Of a stretch of DNA of 64,000 nt, positions 44,693-56,783 are shown one piece after another. The position numbers and the translations under genes were made by a program. Source of the DNA: Oxytricha trifallax (taxonomy: Eukaryota; Ciliophora; Spirotrichea; Sporadotrichida; Oxytrichidae); assembly GCA_000711775.1 (NCBI GenBank), contig ARYC01000373.1:62001-126000 (forward strand), in the 5' to 3' direction. Below the pieces are notes generated by a model. It was not told the DNA's origin. It did not search any database and worked only from the letters and a program-made list of their open reading frames with translations. Position 1 is the stretch's first letter; the number at the start of each line of letters is the position of its first letter.

Positions 44693-45550
44693 CTAACATT
44701 TATATATTAAGATTCATTCTTTCTTCTCTTGCACAAGCTACAGTCTTATCTTTAATCACTCTCTTAAAACTGCTCTATATCAAGCCAGATGTAATGATAG
44801 GCAAATCATCCATTAAATTGTTATAAAGCACCATATTCTTGTTTGATTCTTTATCTAATTCCGATAGATCTCTTTTCCATTAAAATAATGGCTATAAGGA
44901 ACGTTATAAACAGGATTTATTTTTAACTCTTCATAAGCATTATTTGAATCCTTAATCTATGATAAGAGAAGTTATCAACAAATAGGATTATATTTTACTC
45001 GCTGTATATATCACTTAGCTTGATTAAGAACTCAATGTGCTTCTCTTTCTTAATAGAGCAAAAATGAATAACATAACATTGTTAGCTTGAATCTTCACTA
45101 ATACCATCTAAAATTGCAAGGGTGACAACCTTCACTTTCTAGTCATAAACTTCTATATTGTCATAGTTCTTGTACTATGACTTAATAATAAAGGTGTTGA
45201 AGGTAAATGCAGCTTCATCAGCGTGTATGAACTTGATGTTATTGTCAATAGCCCTCTGCATTTAATCATATATATAGTTTAAATTATTACTATAAAATGG
45301 TACTGTAAAATTAATCACTCTCTTCACTCTGTTGACAGTCTTGAAAGTAATAACCTATCTACAAAAATATTAGAACAAGCATATGCTCTTGTAGGATGCT
45401 TGTGATTAAACTTCACAGCTATCTGCTCAAGCGGAAATTTTGATCTGTACTTTAATGACTTATTTTTTTGGGTTGTTTTCAATTACCAGATTGAAAAGTT
45501 AAACAGCTAGTAAGCATTGGTAATACTTTATAAATTAGGCACTTTGTGTT
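44693..45550 (-). pseudogene. TBE transposase, E6 relic, split by a fold-back element
   Basis: The minus strand shows the C-terminal tail (KTVACAREER...), the VPYSHYFNGK block where SPQFNGIE is expected, FVDNFS-like and HADEAAFTFNTF. The N-terminal part resumes beyond the fold-back element at 45559-46109. The TGA at codon ~71 is present (CAATCTGGTAATTGA at ~45470). Confidence 0.65.
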
Positions 45551-45558
45551 GGATCATT

Positions 45559-46109
45559 TAGCTAAAATAGGACTATTTAGGTGAATATATTTGATTAATC
45601 AACTTTGCACATTTCTCTATATTTATATTAATTTATTTATATTTTTAGGTACTCTACCGCATTTTAGCTGTTTTGCGGTAGAGTACCTTAATAATATTAA
45701 TTATCAAATAAATTAAATTTAAATGCTATTTTTAAATGTAGCATGTAGTTTTAACAAAAAGTAATATATAATTAAAATGTAAATAATAAAATTGAGTTTA
45801 TTAAAAATATTTAATTATAAAAACATGTTTTCTAAAATTTAGTTACTTAATATAGAAGAAAATTTAATTGATTCACTTATTATAAATAAATATATATTAT
45901 ATATTACTTTTTGTTAAAACTACATGCTACATTTAAAAATAGCATTTAAATTTAATTTATTTGATAATTAATATAATTAAGGTACTCTACCGCAAAACAG
46001 CTAAAATGCGGTAGAGTCCCTAAAAATATAAATAAATTAATATAAATATAGAGAAATGTGCAAAGTTGATTAATCAAATATATTCACCTAAATAGTCCTA
46101 TTTTAGCTA
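45559..46109. mobile_element. ATT-flanked fold-back element, copy 1 (551 bp)
   Basis: Ends TAGCTAAAATAGGAC and its complement, arms of ~215 bp, ATT on both sides (45556-45558 and 46110-46112). Each arm holds its own hairpin, GGTACTCTACCGCA ... TGCGGTAGAGTACC, so the single strand would fold as a cross. Inserted in the E6 transposase. Confidence 0.9.
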
Positions 46110-46386
46110 ATTGTAATCGTTCCATAATATAGCACTGATTTGTGTTTGTCTGAGCAAAGCAGCAATAAAAATATTTTTTATAGTTAGTCCCTAAATTTTA
46201 CTAATTTCTATTTCTCATTTTGTAAATTAGTCTAATTTCTCTACTAATTCCTATAATACCCAACAAATCATTTCACTAAAACACATAATTTTGGGTTTTG
46301 GTTTATGAATATATAATTAACAAATAGTTTATATTTCAATTTGGTTTGGATATATAAAAGTTAGCTTAATAAATAATTAAAATATA

Positions 46387-46799
46387 TTATAGGAATAAAT
46401 TCAAAATTGGGGAATTCTTTATAATTAAATTAATTATTAACTGAATTAGTGCCTTTTAAAATAGGCCAATTTAAATGATCTTAGGTTCATTCGATAGTGA
46501 ATTTAAAATTAGATGGACCTTTTGTATTGGCGGTACTATTTTATCGCATCCTTGAAGCGAGATAACTACTCTTTGTTGGAGGGCATAATTTATTGAATTT
46601 AGAGGCATTTAATTAAAGTTTAGTTATCTCACTCCAGGAATGCGATAAAATAGTACCGCAAATAATAAAGTCCAGCTTTATTTAAATTCTCTATTAATTA
46701 ATCCAAGATCGTTTAAATTGGGCAACATTATCTACCACTAATTTAGTTAATATTTATTTAATTATAAAGAATTCCCCAATTTCGAATGTATTCCTACCA
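46387..46799. mobile_element. TA-flanked fold-back element, copy 2 (413 bp)
   Basis: Ends TTATAGGAATAAATTC and TTCGAATGTATTCCTACCA, flanked by TA (46385-46386 and 46800-46801). It has the family core GGCGGTACTATTTTATCGCA and AAGCGAGATAA. Unit A lacks it: AATTAAAATATTTTACTAC is continuous at ~13709. Confidence 0.88.
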
Positions 46800-46855
46800 T
46801 AATTAAATTATTTTACTATAAACTTTAAGACCCTTACTTATTGACTATATTCCTA

Positions 46856-47830
46856 ATGAACTACTCCAATGAAATCTAGATGCACAATAATATATCTTCA
46901 ACAAGAATAGCTTCCTTTCTTGATAATTTAATAACTTTGTTTTTTCTAATAAAACCCCATTAGTAAAATTTTAATGAAATTGGGTGAATAAGGAAAAATA
47001 ATAGAAATAAATTTTGAGATATATTCATGCTTAGTATATTAATCATTTATAAATTAAAAGTTAAGTCTTAATGATTCATAAATTTATTAGTTTTTGTTTA
47101 ATATTTTAATTTCTCTCTAATTCTTCTTAATTTTTAAATTGGGGTTCATTCTCTTTTTGTTGAATCATGAGTTCTTATTCTATTTTATCTCAATACTGAT
47201 TCGAGTTTCTTAGTTTGTAAATAATTCTTATCACTCTTAGTTTTTCCTCAATGTTCTAGAGGAATTCTCTAAAGCATTTACTCTCAACTTCAGAGTCTTT
47301 CTAATATGCAATGAAGACAAATCTGCAATAATCATTGTTTATTTTTTGGGAGTATTTAAAATTAGATCAAACATACTTAAAAGAGTAAAATAAAGTAAAA
47401 CTATAATATTTACCAATAGTTTTATTCGTATTTATCTACTGATTAATGAGTGTTTAAGGTGGGTTCAAATCCCTCTAAAACCCAATTTTTTTAGTTGATT
47501 AATTAAGATAACTAGTTTAAGCATTATAAATTATTTTAAGAAGTTAATTAGTATTTATTAAATCACTCTATACTAATGATTTTACTCTTTTATAATATAA
47601 TTCTGAACTCTCGGATAGTTATTCCGCTCTCTAATTTGAATTTCAGCCTACAGGCTAAGGAATATACCAGGAAGATTAAGACGGACCCGATTACAGAGTG
47701 AGCTCGTCTAGTAAGGTTAACTTTTCTAAACTTCAGGATACAGAAAAAATTATCAGACTCAAAAATATGGCAAAAGAAATAAAGGCTCTCAAGAAAAAGC
47801 TTAGATTATTATTGTGGAATAGAAATATTT
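46856..47830 (+). CDS. Gene X, segment 1, unit B, split by ~640 bp
   Basis: ATG 46856 gives MNYSNEIQMHNNISSTRIAS to ~46945. After ~640 bp of AT-rich DNA the same protein resumes near 47590: NSELSDSYSALQFEFQPTGQ, later DYRVSSSSKVNFSKLQDTEK and KNMAKEIKALKKKLRLLLW to ~47820. In unit A the two parts are continuous, so the 640 bp behave as an insertion or an eliminated sequence specific to B. Differences from A are conservative. Basic, helical, function unknown. Confidence 0.6.
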
Positions 47831-48334
47831 GGAGATACCATTTAAAAGTTAATAAAAAGTTTTAAATTTATTAATTAATTTGGCAATACTCAATTTAATA
47901 TATATATATATATCCTTATTTATAAAGAAACATCAAAAGCATTAATTTTAACAATATCCAATAAATAATTCTAATTAGGGAAATTAATTTAATGTACCGA
48001 TAAATTAAAGTATAAGCGGTTTTTATAGTTTAATTTAAAAATATTGGCCATTTTAATAGATTTTAAAAATGTTTGCTTTGACAAGATTAAACTATCATAT
48101 ATTTTTTTAGGAATAAATTAAATTAATTTTATATTTTAGCTATATGCTTAATTAAGGCAACCAATAATTTTATATTTAAAAATAAATGAAAAGATAAAGG
48201 CATTGGGCAATTTAGAAAAGTCCATTTAATTGCGAATTAAATCATGATTTATACATTAATTTGATTAAAAAAGAATAAAACCCATGATCTATTTTGGTTA
48301 ATTTACCCACCAAATTTAATGAGTTCCTGGAATA

Positions 48335-48560
48335 ATGAAAGCCAGAAAGCTTACAAAATACGAAAATATAGCGAAGAGATTTAATTTTATATAAAATAAT
48401 TTTCTTTTACTATAAAATTATACTGTGAGTCTCCCTCAGATTTAAGAAATAATTAAAACTTACGAAAAAGTAAGAGTAAAATAATTATAACAAACTTGTC
48501 CTCCTAAAATATCTTTATGGGATGGGACTTCTTCAAATGAATACCCTGTGAACAAATTAA
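48335..48560 (+). CDS. Gene X, segment 2, unit B
   Basis: ATG 48335 opens MKARKLTKYENI, then a variable AT-rich ~50 bp, YTVSLPQIQEIIKTYEKVRV and TCPPKISLWDGTSSNEYPVN, all in one frame with TAA/TAG as Gln. The matching unit A copy has a TGA, so B may be the functional one. The ATT-flanked fold-back copy 2 follows 57 bp later. Confidence 0.6.
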
Positions 48561-48616
48561 ATATTATACATTATTAAAACCCATATTTTTTAATTAATTA
48601 AATCTTTGGAATGATT

Positions 48617-49169
48617 TAGTAAAAATAGCATAATTATAGGTGAGTAATTTTAATTAATCAACTTTGCACATGTTTGAATTTAATATTAAAATAAATATAT
48701 ATTTTTAGGTAGTCTACCGCAGATTTTTAGATATATAAACCTGTTTTGCGGTAGAGTACCCTAATTATATCAATAAAATAAAATAAATAAATATAAATAT
48801 TGCATAACGTTTAACAGAAAATGCATTAATAATACTGTAATATAAAACAAAAAATTAAAATAAAAAAATTCTATATTAAAAATTAAATTTGTTAAATCAT
48901 GTTACCTTTAACAGTATCAGGTTATTAAATATTAAACTTATTAAAATATTTATATTTTAGCATGCATTTTCTGTTAAAAGTTATGCAATATTTATATTTA
49001 TTTATTTTATTTTATTGATATAATTAGGGTACTCTACCGCAAAACAGGTTTATATATAAAAATCTGCGGTAGAGTACCTAAAAATATATATTTATTTTAA
49101 TATTAAATTTGAACATGTGCAAAGTTGATTAATTAAAATTACTCACCTATAATTATGCTATTTTCACTA
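48617..49169. mobile_element. ATT-flanked fold-back element, copy 2 (553 bp)
   Basis: Ends TAGTAAAAATAGCATAATTA and its complement. ATT is at 48614-48616 and 49170-49172. The arm hairpins GTCTACCGCA and TGCGGTAGAGTACC match copy 1, while the centre differs. Confidence 0.9.
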
Positions 49170-49834
49170 ATTAAATAAACCTATTAAGCTTTATATTTCA
49201 AATAACTATATCCCCACTCCTTATTCTATAAATACTTTGTTGTTTATTCATTTAAAGGCAATTCTTTAATTGTAAAAATTTTATCAACCAAAATCGCAAT
49301 ATTTAATTCTTTAATATTCAAAGAATTCCAGGATATTCCTAGGATTTCCCATAAAAAACCGATCATACTTCTAATAAGCTTTATTAAATGAAAAAAATGT
49401 ATTCTTGTTCACTAAATACAAAAGATAGCATCTTAAATAAAGCTTTTATCTCTATATAATTTAATATAATGCAATTATGAATTTCATTATTTAAGAGCAA
49501 TTAAATAAAATCATATTTCTTTCTATCTTTCATCAAAGAAATCACTATAAACTAAATTTAATACTTTTTTTTGATTTGGATAAATTGTGGTAAAATTAAA
49601 GAAATCTATAAAGTTTAGAGATATATAAATCTCTAAATAAAATATTTCTTGTTATCTATTATTCTTAATTCCTTACATATCTAATTCTAGGGTTTACTCA
49701 ATAAATTTATACATGTGAGTTATAAAGTCGTCTCTAACCGTTATTGTAAATTAAAAATAAATTCTTAAAATAATTTAAAGCATCAGATTTAAATACCAAT
49801 ATATTATTTCAATTTTGCATTAATAGGCTTAGGA

Positions 49835-50390
49835 ATAATAGATGTCATCTAGCATTTGCAATCGTCCTTAGCTAAACCAAATCCCCATTTAAAACAATAA
49901 AATTATTTATTTGTATTTATATAATGAAATTATTGGAATGTCTAAATCCAGCAACCTTCCCTATAAGATAAGTGCTTAGAGAGATGATCTTTTTGATAAA
50001 GTTGTTTTATATAGTACTTCTGAAAATTTAAATATTAATTACGTTGATTAACTCCAATTCACTATCATAAAATTTATATTTTATATTTGTGAATTAATTA
50101 TTTTAATTTATAGCAGCTTTCATAAATATGTTTAAGGGAGTATTCAGTATTTACTCAACTAGGAGGATAACTCAAAAGTACAAATGAAATATATTAAACA
50201 TATCTATATTTAAGTAATTGTTAATATAATAATTTACAATTATAAAATGAAATTTTAAGAGCTCAGTTCATTATTGCAGCTATAATAACCTAATTTTAAT
50301 CGCAACGATAATACAATTTTAAAAAACAAAGAAGGAAATCCCCGCAATAAGCAGATATTAAAAAATAATACTTTAATAAATTACAAAAAT
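49835..50390 (+). CDS. Gene X, downstream segments, unit B
   Basis: Blocks paralogous to unit A: AFAIVLSQTKSPFKTIK (~49850), SNLPYKISAQRDDLFDKVV (~49950-50000), LSQICLREYSVFTQLGGQL (~50118-50175) and AQFIIAAIITQFQSQ followed by a basic run (~50262-50350). The order and strand agree with segments 1 and 2, so gene X is not scrambled over this part. Whether the AT-rich gaps are introns or eliminated sequences cannot be told by eye. Confidence 0.5.
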
Positions 50391-50399
50391 GCAGAAAAA

Positions 50400-51149
50400 T
50401 ATATTATAATTTTAAATGTAAACTTTTTACATTAATCATAGTTAAAAATAGTTTATTACCATATTATTTTATTTGATTTCCACTTTCATGTGATTTAAAT
50501 TAATAATATTAATTTTTTACTGTATTTTTGATTAATATAATTTATTTTTTAAAAAATAATTTTGATTTATTGATTAAAAACTTTGGAGAGTGAAGTTTCC
50601 TGCTCTGAATAATTTTTTTTCAACCCAAGAATGAGTGTTTTTTCACCAAAATTAAAAATATTTAACTTTTATCAATTTATAAAACTCACTTTCGTTGTCA
50701 CTCAACCAATATACTTATTAAACATCCATGTACACTCATATATTGATAAAGCTTCGAATTTTTTTAAAGAAAATTCACTTTACATTAATTATTAATTAAA
50801 TAAAATTAGTATTTATAATTTCTAATATTTAATGAGATAACGGATAGTTATAAACCTCTAAAATTATAAATTAAAAAAGGATGTTTTAAATAGAGATAGG
50901 AAAATTTAAGTAGCAATTAATATGGAAACTCTCCCCTCCCAATTTTATTACTAACGTAGGGCTTTATTAGAATATTTAGTAAAATGTAATTTAGTTAAAA
51001 TTTTCAATTTAGTATTTCAAAAATAGTAAAATAAAAAATAAAGATAAATAAAGATATTCAAGATAGTAAAAATCATCAATAAATAAAATTATTTTGCCTA
51101 TTTTATTTTTATAAATATTGAGAGAAATGAATTCTGCGATGTGAGACTA
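50400..51149. other. AT-rich spacer
   Basis: Only a lone GAAGTTTCCTGCTCTG at ~50590, matching the end of the 37459 element, stands out, probably a remnant. Confidence 0.35.
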
Positions 51150-51514
51150 TTGTAAGAATACATTTAATTTGGGAAATATATGAATAATTAAATAATACAT
51201 CAATCAAATTCGTGGCAGTTAACTTTCTGGAAACCTAAACAATATGGTACTTGTTTGATAGAGAATTCAAAATTGACTGGACTTTACTACTGGCGATACC
51301 ACTCAATCGCATCCCTGAAGCGAGATAAATCATTTTTAATTTTGGTTGATTTGTTTAATTTATTCTAATGCAAAAAAATAAAGTCCAGCTGATTTTGAAT
51401 CTCTATCGAACAAGTACCATATTTTTTAGGTTTCCAGAAAGTTAACTGCCACGAATATGATTGATTTATTATTTAATTATACATATATTTCCCAAATTAA
51501 ATGTATTCTTACAA
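51150..51514. mobile_element. TA-flanked fold-back element, copy 3 (365 bp)
   Basis: Ends TTGTAAGAATACATTTAATT and its complement with TA outside (51148-51149 and 51515-51516). Core GACTGGACTTTACTACTGGC and GAAGCGAGATAA; the right core half is partly deleted. Absent from unit A at ~24490. Confidence 0.92.
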
Positions 51515-51516
51515 TA

Positions 51517-52752
51517 TTATAACCCCATAACCTGTTTATAAGACTATCGGTTGTTTGATTTTGTGGTAAAGTATAATTTTTAATAGAGTTTGTAGATTAA
51601 CTCAAATCATTTATTAAGTTAATAAAATGAACCATGCATTAGCTTATTTTATAAAAAATAAATTTTAATATACTTAATAATTTTGACTTTCTTAGTGATT
51701 CATGACATATATATTTATAGATTATTTTTAATATATTTAATCTGCTATTAACTCATCAGTAACTGGAGTTTTTAATTCTAATAATATAATAATTAATACT
51801 ATGAATTAAAATGATTAATAACTTTAAACAACTCAATTAAGCAAAATATTAAACACATATTAAGATTTCTAATAAATATAAACTAACTTAATTTAATAAA
51901 AATTACTAGGACTATTAATAGAACAAACAAACAATAATTATAATTTATGAAAGGATTCAATACAATTATGTAAATATTAATTTTAATTAAAATTTATATT
52001 TAATTATCTAAAAATAAAAAGTAAATATTTACAAGATAAAATTTATTTTTATTCATAAAGATAAATCATATATTGCTACTGATGCAATTTGATTGATTTT
52101 TTTAAAATATGGCTTTATATTTCTATTAACCAATAATAATAATTCATTTAAAAATTATTATATTTTTTATTAATTCCTTTTTATATCACAAGAAAGTTTA
52201 ATTAAATTACTTAAAAACTATTATAATTAATTGAATGAGTATACAACTATAAGAATTTTCTTAAAATATTAAGAATTTATTATAGTAAAACTTTATGAGA
52301 TTTATTTTTTTAAAAAATTGTAATAATTTATTGAATGAGTTTTACTGTTAATCCTTGAAAATTATCATCGGCCTTATATAAAAGTTCTTATTTTTGTTAT
52401 AAATAATTTAAAAATTTTTTTATATTTTTTTAAGACAATCATTCACAAAGGGAAGTTCAAACTAACCTTAACTTTTAATTTATTAATTATTTCACATTTA
52501 TAAAGAGATAGTAGGTACATTAATTGATATTTTTATTAAATGTTATAAATAACTTAACATAAATATCAAAAGTAAGAAAGTTAAATTTAAAACTTTAGAT
52601 TTGTCCACATTAAATAATTAATTTTTTTTGATAGTTTAATTGCCCTGTCCAGAAATAATTAATATTTAGGCTAAAATATTTTTTACAATTACAAAAGAAA
52701 TTCTACCTCATTAATTTTTTAAAAAAAAATTAGTCAATAAAAGCGAAATATA
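51517..52752. other. AT-rich spacer
   Basis: No gene recognised; 51890-51960 aligns with unit A ~24610-24720. Confidence 0.4.
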
Positions 52753-54838
52753 ATATTATCAAAATAGATTTATAATGGGAAATTGTAAAATAAAATTTAA
52801 TATGGAAGTTTAGTATTTTTTGATTTTTTATATTATCGTTTTAACTGATATTGATTTGAATTTTATATATTTTAACAGCTAATAATTTGACTCATCGATA
52901 GATCAAATTAGATTTATCATATCTTAACTGTAGACCCTTTATATTTAACTTTTAAAATTTTTAACTCCTGATAAATTAACATCTCTCTATACAAAATAGC
53001 TATGAAAAAAATTTTAAAGTGTAAGATGTAGAGAAAAATTTAACGACTAACTTTCATTCTTATAGTATTCACAAAATATTTTACCCCATCGAGATAAATC
53101 GATTTTAAATATTTCTCTGACTCAAACTTCTTCCCTTCTTATCTCTTCAACAAAATCACTTGACTAGGTCTAAATAAATTTTTTGTGCATTTAATGAATA
53201 TCTACATTTTATCTTCTTTGAGTCTTTCATCAGGAAATTCATACGCATTTTTATCCTCAAAATAGTGGAATTCGTTTGATTTTTTTTACTTTCAATAAAA
53301 TCGAAATATCTCTCTGAGTGATTTTTTCCATGAATTATGAGTAGGATGGAACATGTAGCTTATGTTTTGATCTACATTATTCCTTCTAGAGTCAAGTCGT
53401 GAAAAAATCGCTGCCTGAGATAAATTCATTTCTTTGAAGGTACTCGACCAAATTTTGATGATTGTTACATTGTAACAAACATCACCTCTAAGTCAAATGG
53501 ACACAATTCCAAAAGCAGAGTTCAGACCTCAACACTTATCTATCACTCTGAACGAAGATATACTCCTTTTTCCATCATAGTACAACTTTTTGATTTTGAG
53601 GGGGTCCGAAAAAGAGGATTTCGGGGTATTCTCTCTTGGGTGAAGAGATATTGAAAAATTTAGAATTATGTTTTGATAGACAATTCTATAAGCGAAGTAG
53701 AATATTTATATGAAAATTTATAGACATTAGGTGAGAGAGTTATTGAAGTCAAGAGTCAGAGCATCGAAATTTCACTTTTCCCTCAATAACTTCCTTCAGT
53801 GTAAGATTCTTGGAAGATGAGTAGTATAGAAGTTGTAGCCCATACCCTAAGCTATCGAATGATGCATATATTCCAATACGAATTCCTTTAGGATACAGAG
53901 ATAAATTGAAAATAAGGTCTAAAATTTTCGAAAATGTTTATAAATATTCAAATCGATTTTTCTCGCTTGGCAAATTAGATGATGAAAAACTCAAATCAAA
54001 TCTTAAGCAGATTATCTCATGAAGAACATTTTTTCTCCTAAAGTCAAATCAGTAGCTAATTACATTAGAGAGATAAATCTAAAATAAATCTGAAATGTAA
54101 AATAAAATGTGAAAACTTAAATGTAACAATCATCAAAATTTGGTCGAGTACCTTCAAAGAAATGAATTTATCTCAGGCAGCGATTTTTTCACGACTTGAC
54201 TCTAGAAGGAATAATGTAGATCAAAACATAAGCTACATGTTCCATCCTACTCATAATTCATGGAAAAAATCACTCAGAGAGATATTTCGATTTTATTGAA
54301 AGTAAAAAAAATCAAACGAATTCCACTATTTTGAGGATAAAAATGCGTATGAATTTCCTGATGAAAGACTCAAAGAAGATAAAATGTAGATATTCATTAA
54401 ATGCACAAAAAATTTATTTAGACCTAGTCAAGTGATTTTGTTGAAGAGATAAGAAGGGAAGAAGTTTGAGTCAGAGAAATATTTAAAATCGATTTATCTC
54501 GATGGGGTAAAATATTTTGTGAATACTATAAGAATGAAAGTTAGTCGTTAAATTTTTCTCTACATCTTACACTTTAAAATTTTTTTCATAGCTATTTTGT
54601 ATAGAGAGATGTTAATTTATCAGGAGTTAAAAATTTTAAAAGTTAAATATAAAGGGTCTACAGTTAAGATATGATAAATCTAATTTGATCTATCGATGAG
54701 TCAAATTATTAGCTGTTAAAATATATAAAATTCAAATCAATATCAGTTAAAACGATAATATAAAAAATCAAAAAATACTAAACTTCCATATTAAATTTTA
54801 TTTTACAATTTCCCATTATAAATCTATTTTGATAATAT
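52753..54838. mobile_element. 2086-bp element with 718-bp terminal inverted repeats
   Basis: Arms 52753-53470 and 54121-54838 are near-identical inverted copies (ATATTATCAAAATAG at the outer ends, GATGATTGTTACAT at the inner). The 650-bp centre (53471-54120) has more balanced composition than the spacers but no long Gln-coded frame I could support. The arms are much less AT-rich than the surroundings and include GAGATAAATCGATTTTAAAT-type and GGTACTCGACCAAATTTTGA motifs. No clear target duplication. High arm identity suggests a young insertion or gene conversion. Confidence 0.85.
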
Positions 54839-54919
54839 ATTTATTTAACTATCTACAACTTAACTTGAAATTGTCTAATCACAAATATATACTTAATTAT
54901 CTAATAATTTTTAATTAGT

Positions 54920-55285
54920 ATAGGAAAACATTTGAATTTTAAAATTAATTATATTTAATAAATATAATTTTGGAAGTAACATTGTCTAAAAATTGACAAA
55001 TGGGTACTTATTCAATTGAAAATTTAAAATTAAGTGGACTTTGTTATTTACAGTTATTTTTCTCGTATTCTTAGAGCGAGAAAAATTAATTTTAATGTCA
55101 GCTATAATTAATTTATCAAATCTTTCAAAAATTTAATTGATTTATCTCTCTCGAGGATGTGATAAAATAATACCACAAATAGCAAAGTACAGCTAATTTT
55201 AATTTTACTAGGGTTTAAAACAGTTAACTGCCATTTTTAATTAATTAAAAGTATTTTTTTTAATTAAAATATATTCATAAAAGAT
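54920..55285. mobile_element. TA-flanked fold-back family, degraded copy 4
   Basis: Shares AAAATTAAGTGGACTTTGTT, TTAGAGCGAGAAAAATTA and AGTTAACTGCCA with the other copies, but the ends are eroded (left ~GTATAGGAAAACATTTG). Boundaries approximate. Confidence 0.6.
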
Positions 55286-55750
55286 ATGTAAACTTATGAT
55301 TTTAATCACAGACCTTGGCCAATAATAAATAAAATATGATTTTTCAAAAGAACGCTCTTCTATCCCATCTAAGAGAAGGACAAATAATTAAATCACTTAT
55401 CGTAAAAGAACATCGTTATTTATTATAAAATAGATGGAAGACAAAGGAAGGGGAATTGCCAGAAATGAAATCTGTGTTTATTTATTATATTCATAAATAT
55501 TTTATATATAATTTCACTTACAATTATAAAAGAAGAAGGCTACAATATTAAACAATATAAATATATAATCGACTTGTATAATAAGAAAAAATGCATTTTC
55601 ATTTGAATTTTGATAATTTTTATTGGAAAATTTTTTAAATAAGTTTTTAATGAAGCAAATATGAAAAATAAAATAAATATTTCAAAACCTTAAATTTTAA
55701 GTATTTGACATGTGAAGTTCACAAAAATATCGGAAAAAATAAAAAGTTTT

Positions 55751-56436
55751 GGCTAGTGTGACAAACACTCACCCCCCTAAGGTGCACTTTTGAAATTGTA
55801 TTCCGATAGAACTCGACCTCCTGAGCAAAGTTTTCTTAAGAACTAGTCGTACGCGGATAATAGTTTTTGAGATAAACCACTTCATAAGTCAAAAAATCAT
55901 ATATAAAATCATAAAATTTGGCTTTAAATTTATGTGACAAATATCTAAAAAATACATCATATTTGCTACTTTCTAATAATTTTTTGTCTTTTAATTAATT
56001 ATTCATGATAGAATTCAACATTTATCCTCATTATGAATATGAGGCAAATTAAAAGTTTTTAAAATATTTATAATAGTATATAATAGCCAATAGTTTAAAA
56101 TATTTATAATAGTATATAAATATTTTAAAAACTTTTAATTTGCCTCATATTCATAATGAGGATAAATGTTGAATTCTATCATGAATAATTAATTAAATGA
56201 CAAAAAATTATTAGAAAGTAGCAAATATGATGTATTTTTTAGATATTTGTAAAAAAAATTTAAAGCCAAATTTTATGATTTTATATATGATTTTTTGACT
56301 TATGAAGTGGTATATCTCAAAAACTATTATCCGCGTACGACTAGTTCTTAAGAAAACTTTGCTCAGGAGGTCGAGTTCTATCGGAATACAATTTCAAAAG
56401 TGCACCTTAGGGGGGTGAGTGTTTGTCACACTAGCC
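55751..56436. mobile_element. 686-bp fold-back element with GGCTAGTGTGACAAAC ends
   Basis: Arms of ~320 bp meet at a ~50-bp centre. AAAGTTTT flanks both ends (55743-55750 and 56437-56444), an 8-bp duplication. Outer parts are relatively GC-rich (CTCCTGAGCAAAG, GTCGTACGCGGATAA). No coding frame. GGCTA ends recall the 16372 element. Confidence 0.9.
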
Positions 56437-56783
56437 AAAGTTTTTTAAAAAAATTTACTTTACTATATATATATAATTTATATTTCTTAATTTAAACTCA
56501 TTTATTAATTCATTCTATCGGAGATTATCATAAAAAAAATACTATTATTAATAAAATTTTAAGTAATTTATCATAATAAAATTTTGAAATCCCTTTAATT
56601 ATATAATTATTTATATCTATACTAAATTCTAAGGTATTGCTTATTAATCAACTGTATTTTAAATAAAGTAAAATTTTTTTTACATTTTCACATTTCGTAA
56701 AAAATCATATCATGTTGATAATTTTAGGACTTCAATTTGATTTTAGAATTTATATGTTAATCATTTAAATCCTTAACTTAAAT

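Larger units (their letters stand above)
42086..46307 (-). mobile_element. TBE transposon E6, old and inverted (4222 bp)
   Basis: Starts CGAAACCCCTAAAACCCC and ends TTTGGGTTTTGGTTTATG, with AAT at 42083-42085 and 46308-46310. Gene order is the reverse of E1: 57 kDa (-), 22 kDa (+), transposase (-). A 551-bp fold-back element is nested in the transposase. The unit A paralogue (~13610-13650) lacks the element. Confidence 0.85.
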
